This document shows, in pieces, positions 1 to 6,410 of a stretch of 9,059 bases of DNA (the first letter of the stretch is position 1; each line of letters opens with the position of its first letter). The notes under the pieces were generated by a model that was given only the letters and a program-made list of their open reading frames with translations, had not been told where the DNA came from and did no database searches. The stretch is from the NCBI GenBank assembly GCA_937894515.1, contig CALCRH010000126.1, positions 1 through 9,059 of the forward strand, read 5' to 3'. The stretch comes from an uncultured Clostridia bacterium. Lineage in GTDB: Bacteria > Bacillota > Clostridia > Oscillospirales > Oscillospiraceae. A program made the position numbers and the translations under genes.

Positions 1-25
1 GTGGAGATTACTGTATATCATCCCT

Positions 26-116
26 GACGTGGGCTAGCTACGTTGCTTATCCTTTACGATGGCAGCGAAGGCCTGATGCGGGATGAGCAAAGAGTAAAAC
101 TCCCACGTCTTTTTTT
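26..116 (+). ncRNA. Possible structured small RNA or leader RNA with terminator-like end
   Basis: No plausible gene lies in bases 1-170, but this part can fold. GACGTGGG (26-33) is the exact complement of CCCACGTC (102-109), and seven T residues follow directly (110-116). Inside, TTGCTTATCC (43-52) pairs with GGATGAGCAA (81-90) over ten pairs including one G-U. A smaller CAG/CTG pairing is possible in the inner loop (63-65 with 73-75). Nested long-range stems ending in a T-run are what a discrete small RNA or an attenuating leader with its own terminator would look like. I could not match it to a riboswitch, tRNA, SRP RNA or 6S RNA. The antisense strand has a short stop-free reading, but it has no start and I treat it as chance. 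The downstream small gene starts 54 bases after the T-run, so a cis-acting role is possible. Function unknown. Confidence 0.35.
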
Positions 117-170
117 GTATCCGTTCGGATTTGGGCAGTTGCCGGGCAATTAATTCAGACTCGATAAATT

Positions 171-317
171 ATGCTCAAAACGGATTTCGAATCACCCGAG
201 AAAAAAACTCTGTACGTGTCTCCTACTGTCAAGGAGATAGAACTTGTTACATCCCAGCGGATTCTGGCTGGAAGTGATCAGGATTTGACTCCACGCCATG
301 GTGGGCCTTGGGACTAA
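171..317 (+). CDS. Small 48-residue Bacteroidales-type peptide, function unknown
   Basis: An ATG at 171 opens a 48-codon frame ending in TAA at 315-317. The peptide is charged at the N-terminus (MLKTDFESPEKK), has a central YVSPTVKEIELV stretch, then ILAGSD, and ends in a Gly/Pro/Trp tail, HGGPWD. From memory of the phylum, very short genes with a Y-x-(S/K)-P pattern followed by an alternating hydrophobic/acidic stretch and an (L/M)-A-G-S or similar element are common in Bacteroidales and often precede surface lipoprotein genes. Their role is not established. There is no Shine-Dalgarno sequence, which is normal for Bacteroidota. The stop lies 39 bases before the lipoprotein start on the same strand with no terminator between, so the two are probably co-transcribed. 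It has no signal peptide, membrane segment or cysteine. It could be a precursor that is cut at the AGS region, but this is inference only. Confidence 0.6.
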   Translation: MLKTDFESPEKKTLYVSPTVKEIELVTSQRILAGSDQDLTPRHGGPWD

Positions 318-356
318 CTAATCACTGACAACTAAAAATGAACCAATAGTTAAAAT

Positions 357-3161
357 ATGAAAAGAATAGTATTATTCATTACAGCATTATTGCTGTTTGC
401 GGGTTGTGCGAAAGAACAGCTCGTTGAGGAAAGGTCTTATACTGGGCCTGTTACCGTGGTCAGTGCCACGTTTGAATCGTTGAGTAACGGTGCCACAAAG
501 GCAGCTGTTACTGATGCTGGTATATTCACCTGGCAGAATGGGGATAAGGCAGCTTTTACCGTAGCTTCAGGCTCTTCATATCTCACAGGTACAAACAGCT
601 CCACTACTGCTACGGCCGTTTTTTCAATAAATGGCTCGCCTTCGTTTACATCCAGTTCCTTCGCTTTTTATCCTTCTGATTTGACAACTGGTCAGAGTAC
701 GTCTTCTCTTGCTGTCAAAGTTCCGGCTACGCGCGAATGGGTGAAAGACCAGACCAACGTCGCCATGTACGGAGCCAAGGTGGAAAACAAATCCAGTTTC
801 AACTTTACTCACATGGGTGGTCTTGTCAGGGTTAGGGTGAATAACGTTCCTACCAATGCAAGGAAGTTTGTCTTTAGGACACCCGGATACAAGATTAATG
901 GCGATTTTACTGCCAAGAATGTAAGCAATTACAATGTAATAGAGACTGCAACTTCAACCATCGAGAGCGAACAGACATACACTCTTACCTGGACCACTGC
1001 TCCCCCTGAAGAGAACACTATGGATTTCTATATTCCTCTTCCTGTGGGAACATATAGCAGCGGTTTTGCTTTTAAATTTTTGGACGGAACAGATGCTGAA
1101 ATCCTTTCAAAGACTTCATCGCAGTCTGAGACCATTGCCCGTAAGGATCTCGTTCTTATGCCTGCAATCACTTTGATGGGCGGAGAAATCGAGCCTGCAG
1201 AAAAAGCTGCTATTGTTCAGGAAGTTCCTGCCGGACATTCTGGAGACTTCCTCCTTGCAAATAGCGAGAAAGTCCTTCTCAAGGTTAATGCCTCAGACAA
1301 AGACAATGACATCACTCTCAAGTACAACGGCGGGGAGCTGCCTACAAATCTTGAGATTCAGGTAGTTGGTGGCAAGGCGTTTGAAAAGACGATTTCCGGT
1401 GACCTTCCTAAGACTCACGTAGACTTCACAACGGGTGAAATCGCAAACGTTGAAATGACCACTTCTGCAAGCACCTTTGAAATTGTTTATCCTGCAAAGA
1501 TTTCTACCAAGCTCACTGTTAAGGGCGGTAACGTTAAGGTTAAAGGCGCGACCGTTGCTGAAATCGAGGTTGCAGCAGGAGCTAAGGCCGATGGAGACAA
1601 GGCACCGGTAGAGATTGTAGTTGAGAAAGAAGGGGATAAAGTTCCGGCCGTTACCAACGGTATTAAGGCAAACGCCGATGTAGTCGTTGCGCCTGCAGAA
1701 AATGTTACCGTAAAGGTTACTACTGAAGGTGATGCGAAGGTAGCAAACGGAGGTGCTGGAACCGTTAAAGACAAAGATAATAATGATATCGACACCAAGG
1801 CCGCCGCAAAGATTGGTGACATCAAGTACATCACCCTCGCCGATGCAATTGCAGCTGTTAAGGACAACGAGACCATCGAGATGATTGCTGACGTTGACAA
1901 AGCCAATGGTATTTCTGTTCCTTCCGGCAAGAACTTCACCGTTGACTTCGGCGAACATACCTACACTTGTCTTGATAACCCTACCGGTTCAACAAATACT
2001 ACAAATCAGGTATTCCAGCTTAATGCAGGCAATACTATCACTTTCAAGAACGGAACTATCAAAGTGGCCGAGACGAACAAGACCAAGTTCAGATTCATCA
2101 TCCAGAACTATGCAGACCTCACTCTTGAGGATATGACTCTTGATGGAACCAACCTTGGAATTGATAACTCCCGCTATACACTTTCAAACAACGCCGGAAA
2201 TATCAATCTGACAGGAAATACCACCATCAAAGCTGCTGCCGAAAACGGAGTTGCGTTTGATATCTATTATTGGAAAGACTATTATCCTACAGCTCCTGTC
2301 CTCACTTGGAATTCTACCGGTGATGTAGAAGGAAAGATTGAACTCTCCGGTGCTTCTTTCATAGTCGAGAAAGATTTGAAGTTAACTACACCTATCCGCA
2401 CAACCGAGAATGCTAACGGCACAGCTACCTTGACTGTTAAATCCGGCGCTACCATTTCTCCGAAGGAGAAGTTCAAGGCTAATGTTCATACACAATTCAC
2501 AGGTACAAGTGAAACTTTTAACGAGTATGCCGGTGGCGTTGTAATTGTCAATCGTGGTGCAGATCTCAAGATTAACGGAGCCGGAACGATTACGACAACC
2601 AACAACGAAGAGTGGTGCTATGCGGCTGTATGCCTGACGGAGAAAAAAGAATCCGAAGCAGAAGGTGCAGCTTATGCAAAACTTACCGTTGAGGGCACAG
2701 TTAAGCTTGAGGGATATTATTATGGTATCTGCGGTAATGGTAGTCGTGGAAATACCGAAATCACTATTAATGGCGGTACTATTAAGGGCCTCAACGGAAA
2801 TGACTGCACAGGTATCTACCATCCTCAAAAAGGACAACTTGCAATCAGCGGTGGCGAGATTGAAGGAGCAACCGGTATCTATGTCAAATCCGGTGATGTA
2901 ACAGCTTCAATAACAGCAGGAACTGTAAAAGGTAATGGCAGCAAAGATTGCGTAGCATACAATCCTGACAGAAAAGGAGACGGCTGCGACCCAACAGGTG
3001 ACGCACTGGTAATTGACAATTGCGGTTACCCAGGAGGCACACCTACCGTAAGCATACTTGGCGGTACATTCATCAGCACCAACCATAAGGCAGTGGCCAG
3101 CTACGCCAAGACCGGTTACCCGACTGTCACCGGCTTCATCAACGGCGGTACATTCTCTGAC
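357..3161 (+). CDS. Surface lipoprotein: fimbrillin-like N-terminus plus beta-helix repeats, 3' end lost at a join
   Basis: This encodes a probable outer-membrane-anchored lipoprotein of Bacteroidales. Residues 1-17 form a lipoprotein signal peptide (MKR, hydrophobic core, lipobox FAGC with Cys17). Residues about 28-270 resemble fimbrillin/Mfa-like proteins: a TFE...TKA...FTWQNGD pattern (Trp59) and an F-x-F-x-H-M-G-G-L-V-R-V segment near 149-160. Residues about 380-480 are an Ala/Val/Lys/Glu-rich linker. From about 486 (IGDIKYITLADAIAAV) the protein reads as a right-handed parallel beta-helix with short coils, among them INGGTIKG (804-811), ISGGEIEG (830-837), ILGGTF (900-905) and INGGTFSD (928-935). 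The likely role is adhesion or surface or glycan contact; no catalytic residues are evident. The start ATG sits in an A/T-rich context without Shine-Dalgarno sequence. Open reading continues to a TAA-type stop at 3335, but beyond about residue 935 it is antisense to radA, so that tail is artificial. The true C-terminus is not in the window. Confidence 0.8.
2766..3161 (+). repeat. Degenerate beta-helix coil repeats (GG-T/E-I/F units)
   Basis: Within the lipoprotein gene, the coil unit (I/L)-x-G-G-(T/E)-(I/F) recurs at residues 804-809, 830-835, 900-905 and 928-933. At DNA level the last two share the exact 12-mer GGCGGTACATTC at 3060-3071 and 3144-3155, 84 bases (28 codons) apart. The spacing between units is otherwise irregular, as expected for beta-helix coils of varied length. 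The second copy of the 12-mer lies at the radA join, so the repeat may have helped create it. Confidence 0.6.
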
Positions 3162-3164
3162 CTG
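3147..3164. other. Join between Bacteroidales-like and Clostridia-like DNA
   Basis: On the plus strand these bases still read as the beta-helix motif GGTFSDL. On the minus strand the same bases read as the conserved RadA stretch QVRECT. To the left the RadA frame stops resembling RadA (normally Asn-Leu-Leu follows Thr193), and to the right the beta-helix frame stops resembling its family. Both genes are therefore broken at one point, with about 15-18 bases compatible with both. An assembly or amplification chimera explains this best; a real recombination is less likely given the phylum-level change. Confidence 0.85.
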
Positions 3165-3725
3165 CGTCACACTGCCGGATGCGGATGCGATTTCGGGAAG
3201 ATTCATCGTCTGGATAGAGTCAACGATGAGAATATTCGGTGTTTCATCCTCCACCGCCTGCAAAACAGTATCAAGATCATTTTCGCACAAGACATAGAGA
3301 TTGTCTCCGTCGACGCCGAGGCGATTACTGCGTAGCTTGATCTGCCCCTCCGACTCTTCGCCGGAAACATACAGGATCTTATGCTCCTGCCCGAGGAATG
3401 CACATATTTGCAATAAAAGCGTAGACTTTCCGATGCCGGGATCGCCGCCAATGAGCATCAGTCCGCCGCGCACGATCCCGCCACCGAGAACGCGGTCAAG
3501 CTCCCGCATCCCGGTGTGATACCGTTGACGGTCATCCATCGAGACCTCTCGGATGTTTTTCACCGACACACGTTTGACATTGCCGGATGTGGAGCGAGAG
3601 GATGGCAACGCGACCTGCTCCTCCAGCGTGTTAAACTCGCCGCAGGAGGGACATCTTCCGTACCATTTGATTGATTCCGCGCCACAGGAGGTGCAAACAT
3701 AGGATACTTTCTGTTTGTTCGACAT
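3147..3725 (-). CDS. radA: DNA repair protein RadA (Sms), N-terminal 193 codons only
   Basis: RadA is a RecA-like ATPase and helicase that extends strand exchange during recombinational repair. The N-terminal C4 zinc finger is complete (Cys11, Cys14, Cys25, Cys28 in CTSC...CPSC). The conserved YHTGMRELDRVLGGG lead-in is at about 69-83, Walker A GGDPGIGKST at 93-102, SGEES at 121-125, and Walker B ILIVDSIQT at 165-173. VTQVRECT (186-193) is the last genuine sequence. The RadA-specific KNRFG motif and the Lon-like C-terminal domain are missing; the family is usually about 450 residues. Minus-strand reading continues to 2907, but that part is antisense to the lipoprotein gene. The ATG at 3725 has a good Shine-Dalgarno (AAAGGA at 3735-3740, nine bases away) and follows cwlD by 15 bases, so the two probably share a transcript. 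The truncation comes from the join, not from a stop codon. Confidence 0.92.
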
Positions 3726-3740
3726 CCGTTGCCATCCTTT

Positions 3741-4430
3741 CTATTTGCCGAGATACTCCGTCAGCCCTTGCAAAAGGGCGCAGGAAAGCTGTTTTTGATA
3801 TTCCTCGGATTTAAGCCGTTCCCGCTCTGCGAGATTGGATAAAAAGCCGCATTCGACCAACACGGTAGGCTTTTCTGCATGATCCAATAAATAGATGCCT
3901 TTTCCGACCTTGGTTTCCCGCTTGTTGTCCGGTTGCAGATAGGTTTTGACCGAGCTTTGTATGGCATCGGCAAGAGCTTTACCCGCAGGATGATTTGGCG
4001 AATAAAACACCTGCGTGCCGCTGTACTTTTCCTGCGAAAAATAGTTTTGATGAATGGAAATGCAAATATCCGCCCGACGATATCGTTCCGCTCTTTTCAT
4101 AAGATCATCGGTCTTGCGTTCACGCACCGTCTTCAGGCTCGCATCGCCGAGTGACATATCGGTTTGGCGGGTCATTTCGACCGTAAACCCAAAAACGCGC
4201 AACAGATCGGCGCAATCCAACGCCACGGCAAGGTTGATGTCCTTTTCCAATGTGCCGTCGGCGGCGACGGTACCCCCGTCCTCTCCCCCATGTCCCGGGT
4301 CGATAACCACCGTCTTTTTTGTGACTGAGGTTATATTTGTCGGGACAGTTTTATTATAAAAGCAACCCGTTAAGATGATCAACGTGCTTACCAGAGTCAG
4401 CGGCACAAGACGCCGTATTATCATTTTCAT
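3741..4430 (-). CDS. cwlD: N-acetylmuramoyl-L-alanine amidase, CwlD-like, with lipobox
   Basis: This is a zinc amidase of the Amidase_3 family that cuts the bond between muramic acid and the stem peptide of peptidoglycan. CwlD in spore formers works in cortex synthesis, preparing muramic-delta-lactam. Numbering from the ATG at 4430, the N-terminus is MKMIIRR, a hydrophobic stretch and LTGC (Cys23), which reads as a lipoprotein signal. The catalytic domain begins at VVIDPGHGGEDGG (zinc ligand His47), continues with the Glu ligand in LEKDINL (Glu62), the second His in ISIHQN (His127), and ends with the catalytic Glu in PTVLVECGFLSN (Glu193). No sporulation-specific or SPOR domain follows, which fits CwlD rather than a large autolysin. 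A GTG nine bases upstream (4439) could also start it, but the Shine-Dalgarno spacing favours 4430. The gene follows pncB by 75 bases and precedes radA closely. The sporulation role is inferred from family. Confidence 0.87.
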   Translation of the reverse strand: MKMIIRRLVPLTLVSTLIILTGCFYNKTVPTNITSVTKKTVVIDPGHGGEDGGTVAADGTLEKDINLAVALDCADLLRVFGFTVEMTRQTDMSLGDASLKTVRERKTDDLMKRAERYRRADICISIHQNYFSQEKYSGTQVFYSPNHPAGKALADAIQSSVKTYLQPDNKRETKVGKGIYLLDHAEKPTVLVECGFLSNLAERERLKSEEYQKQLSCALLQGLTEYLGK

Positions 4431-4435
4431 TATAT

Positions 4436-4444
4436 CCACCGCCT
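4436..4444 (-). promoter_or_regulatory. Ribosome binding site that decides the cwlD start
   Basis: On the minus strand AGGCGGTGG lies 5 bases before the ATG at 4430 (8 bases counted from AGGCGG). The upstream GTG at 4437-4439 is inside this site, so ATG is the better start. Confidence 0.6.
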
Positions 4445-4445
4445 A

Positions 4446-4467
4446 ATATGTTTTCGTTAAAACATAT
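4446..4467. repeat. Perfect inverted repeat between pncB and cwlD
   Basis: ATATGTTTT (4446-4454) and AAAACATAT (4459-4467) are exact complements separated by CGTT. The repeat sits just upstream of the cwlD ribosome binding site and 38 bases past the pncB stop. It lacks a T-run on the minus strand (the next transcribed bases are TAGGCGG), so it is not a standard terminator for pncB. An operator for a dimeric repressor or an mRNA hairpin near the cwlD start are both possible; I cannot assign a regulator. Confidence 0.5.
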
Positions 4468-4505
4468 GCAGCGGGGATTACGGGTATTAAAAAATCAAGT
4501 GCTTT

Positions 4506-5705
4506 TTATACATTGCCTGTTTCCCGCTTGATCCTAAAATCAACAGAACGCTTCAGATATTCAAGATATTCGGCATCTCTGCACATGGCTTTACCCGGTG
4601 TATCGGACAGCTTGGCTACCGGTCTGCCGTTAACATATTGCAGTTTGATAACGATATTGAGAGCCTCTTCGCAGGTGTCATTAGAAACAAAAGTACCGAT
4701 CCCGAAAGAAACCTTGGTTTTATCGCTAAAATACTCATAAAGCTTTTGGGCACGGTCAAAATCCAACCCATCGCTGAATAAAAGAAGCTTGGTTTTGGGA
4801 TCAACGCCGAATTTCTTATAATGTTCAATGATCTTTTCGCCCCACGCGAACGGATCACCGCTGTCGTGACGGACACCGGAATAGTTGTTTACCATAGACC
4901 GGTTGAAATCAAGCAGGAACAGATCGGTCGTAACCGTGTCGGTCAATGCGGTGCCGTTATCACCCTCATATTCATTATACCAGTCCTTCATGGCATAGTG
5001 ATTGGTATAGGCAAGCGGTATGGAATCAATTCCCTGATACATCTGGACAAACTCATGCGCGTAGGTGCCGATCGGCGTAATATGATATTTCATAGCCAAG
5101 TACACATTAGACGTACCGACACAGCTATTCGTTTCGGTAATAAGACGGCGGACGACCTCGTCGCCCCATTCCCGGGATAAGCGACGGCGGCAACCGAACT
5201 CTGCAAACGTAAAAGTATAGGTGCCATTATTGAAAGCTTTGATCTTCGCGTCCAATCTCTTCTCGGCAGACTTGCGCAAGGCATCGTAGTCAAAGTTCAT
5301 TCTGAAATACACTTCATTGATGATTTCGAGAAGATAGATCTCAAATTGCATCGCCGAGAAAATCGGGCCGTCAACCACTACAGAAAGCTCGCCGTCATGA
5401 AGACTGATCGACACATAATCCCGGATAGGGTGCCAAAGCCGCAAAAACTCCACATAGTCGTTTTTGATATAACGGATGGAACGCAGATAATCAAGCTCTT
5501 TCTTCGTGAATCGCAGAGAGCAAAGATGATCTACCTGTGCATTGATCTCGTCTACCATTTCCTGAGTAAAAACAGTATCCTTGTTGCGGCACTTAAAGAA
5601 ATACTGCCCGCAAAGATCGGTATGCTTATGGAAGATCACTTGATCCATATTGAACTTGTAAAGGTCGGTATCCAGCAGAGATAAAATAATAGGCTCGAGC
5701 TTCAT
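4506..5705 (-). CDS. pncB: Nicotinate phosphoribosyltransferase
   Basis: The enzyme makes nicotinate mononucleotide from nicotinate and PRPP, using ATP, in the Preiss-Handler NAD salvage route in the cytoplasm. At about 399 residues it has the length of the E. coli/Salmonella PncB type. Family signatures, numbered from the alternative ATG at 5711: LLDTDLYKFNM near 12-22, FGCRRR at 172-177, GTSNVYLA at 199-206, PIGTYAHE at 213-220, DFNRS...GVRHDSGDP at 268-287, LLFSDGLDFD near 310-319, FGIGT at 336-340 and KLSDTPGK at 367-374. His219, in the AHE motif, aligns with the histidine that is phosphorylated in the Salmonella enzyme. I prefer the ATG at 5705 over the one at 5711 because of ribosome binding site spacing. 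The gene follows pncA closely, and the two encode consecutive steps, which strongly supports an operon. Nothing is truncated. Confidence 0.95.
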   Translation of the reverse strand: MKLEPIILSLLDTDLYKFNMDQVIFHKHTDLCGQYFFKCRNKDTVFTQEMVDEINAQVDHLCSLRFTKKELDYLRSIRYIKNDYVEFLRLWHPIRDYVSISLHDGELSVVVDGPIFSAMQFEIYLLEIINEVYFRMNFDYDALRKSAEKRLDAKIKAFNNGTYTFTFAEFGCRRRLSREWGDEVVRRLITETNSCVGTSNVYLAMKYHITPIGTYAHEFVQMYQGIDSIPLAYTNHYAMKDWYNEYEGDNGTALTDTVTTDLFLLDFNRSMVNNYSGVRHDSGDPFAWGEKIIEHYKKFGVDPKTKLLLFSDGLDFDRAQKLYEYFSDKTKVSFGIGTFVSNDTCEEALNIVIKLQYVNGRPVAKLSDTPGKAMCRDAEYLEYLKRSVDFRIKRETGNV

Positions 5706-5713
5706 GATCATAA

Positions 5714-5719
5714 CCCTCT
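5714..5719 (-). promoter_or_regulatory. Ribosome binding site that decides the pncB start
   Basis: AGAGGG on the minus strand is 8 bases from the ATG at 5705 but only 2 bases from the ATG at 5711, so the shorter protein starting MKLEPI is more likely. Confidence 0.6.
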
Positions 5720-5729
5720 TTTTTCTTCA

Positions 5730-6260
5730 TTATTCCACAATATCTATTTGACAGCTCTTCATGGTAGCAAGAGCCGCCGCGTGTGCTTCGGGTGTTACGC
5801 CCGCACAGCAAGAAGCATCCACCGTGATCTTAGCGTTCGGATATCCCGCGCGCATGATCAGCGCATTGGACACAACACAAATATCCGTGCAAAGCCCGAC
5901 AAGCTCAATTTCCATTTCTTCACCGGGATATCTGTCTTTCAGTCCTCTGGAAATGCTGAAGCTTCCGAATCCGGCCTTGATAACGTCTTTGTATTCTTTC
6001 CCCTTCAACGCTTCTTTGATTTCGGTGTTTAATTCATGACCGAATGTTCCGTCAATACAGTGCGGAATGGGCAACTTTTGCCCCTCGAGCGTATTGAGGT
6101 AATTGTCATAGTGCGTGTCATAAGTCACGAACAATTCATCGCCGTCAAAATCGCGTATTTTTTTCACAACATTGGGAACGATCGCAACCGCTTCCGGAGT
6201 CCCGAGCGCACCGTCAATAAAATCATTTTGCATATCTACGACAACTAACACTCTCTTCAT
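5730..6260 (-). CDS. pncA: Nicotinamidase-like cysteine hydrolase (isochorismatase family)
   Basis: The likely reaction is nicotinamide to nicotinate plus ammonia, feeding the adjacent pncB. The 176-residue protein carries the family triad: Asp9 in VVVDMQNDF, Lys95 in DVIKAGFGSF and Cys128 in GLCTDICVVSN. Probable metal ligands are Asp48 and His50 in TYDTHYDNY and His67 in IPHC. In classical PncA another His lies after the D-x-H pair, but here the region reads YDNYLNT, so the metal site differs somewhat. The family also includes isochorismatases and other amidases, so substrate specificity rests largely on the pncB neighbour, 18 bases downstream of the stop in mRNA sense (start at 5711) or 24 bases (start at 5705). 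The ATG at 6260 has a good Shine-Dalgarno, AAAAGGTGGG on the minus strand at 6269-6278, 8 bases away. It is the first gene of the leftward transcript. Confidence 0.88.
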   Translation of the reverse strand: MKRVLVVVDMQNDFIDGALGTPEAVAIVPNVVKKIRDFDGDELFVTYDTHYDNYLNTLEGQKLPIPHCIDGTFGHELNTEIKEALKGKEYKDVIKAGFGSFSISRGLKDRYPGEEMEIELVGLCTDICVVSNALIMRAGYPNAKITVDASCCAGVTPEAHAAALATMKSCQIDIVE

Positions 6261-6310
6261 TGTGTTTACCCACCTTTTATTATTTCGATTTTTTTAATAC
6301 CGATAAAATC

Positions 6311-6339
6311 ATTTTAGCAGATTTCTCCGATTTTGTCCA
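6311..6339 (-). promoter_or_regulatory. Probable sigma-A promoter for pncA-pncB
   Basis: On the minus strand, TGGACA (6334-6339) is followed after exactly 17 bases by TAAAAT (6311-6316). Each hexamer has one mismatch to consensus. Transcription would begin near 6304, about 44 bases before the pncA ATG. The site lies back to back with the esterase promoter, with only 7 bases between the two -35 boxes, so one regulator could affect both. I saw no clear NiaR- or Rex-type operator. Confidence 0.65.
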
Positions 6340-6346
6340 TCATTTA

Positions 6347-6375
6347 TTGACAACAAATATAATATATACTATAAT
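6347..6375 (+). promoter_or_regulatory. Consensus sigma-A promoter for the SGNH esterase gene
   Basis: TTGACA (6347-6352), a 17-base spacer and TATAAT (6370-6375) match the housekeeping consensus perfectly. Transcription should begin near 6382, followed by the Shine-Dalgarno AAGGAG at 6396-6401 and the ATG at 6411, nine bases on. This is the strongest promoter visible in the window and points to constitutive, possibly high expression unless a repressor covers it. Confidence 0.85.
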
Positions 6376-6410
6376 ATCGGCAAAACTTTCTCAAAAAGGA
6401 GAAATAAAGG

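Noticed and set aside
34..39. GCTAGC near the 5' stem as part of a preQ1-type riboswitch
   Set aside because: Only a short CTAGCTAC string matches; the characteristic A-rich tail and stem order of that class are not present.
1293..1958. Long minus-strand open frames inside the lipoprotein gene (also 1487-1939 and 2382-2837)
   Set aside because: They are shadows of a well-supported plus-strand gene, with no start signals or recognisable domains.
2907..3146. Unusual Cys- and aromatic-rich C-terminus on RadA
   Set aside because: It is antisense to the beta-helix repeats and begins exactly where RadA similarity ends.
3165..3335. C-terminal extension of the lipoprotein into a Cys/Arg-rich tail
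   Set aside because: These bases encode conserved RadA residues on the other strand; the tail is an artefact of the join.
4445..4473. Sporulation sigma-E or sigma-G promoter for cwlD (TGCATA and CATATTA on the minus strand)
   Set aside because: The 14-base spacing is too short for sigma-G, and for sigma-E the elements sit about two bases too close. Both boxes fall within the palindrome and its edge, so the resemblance may be chance.
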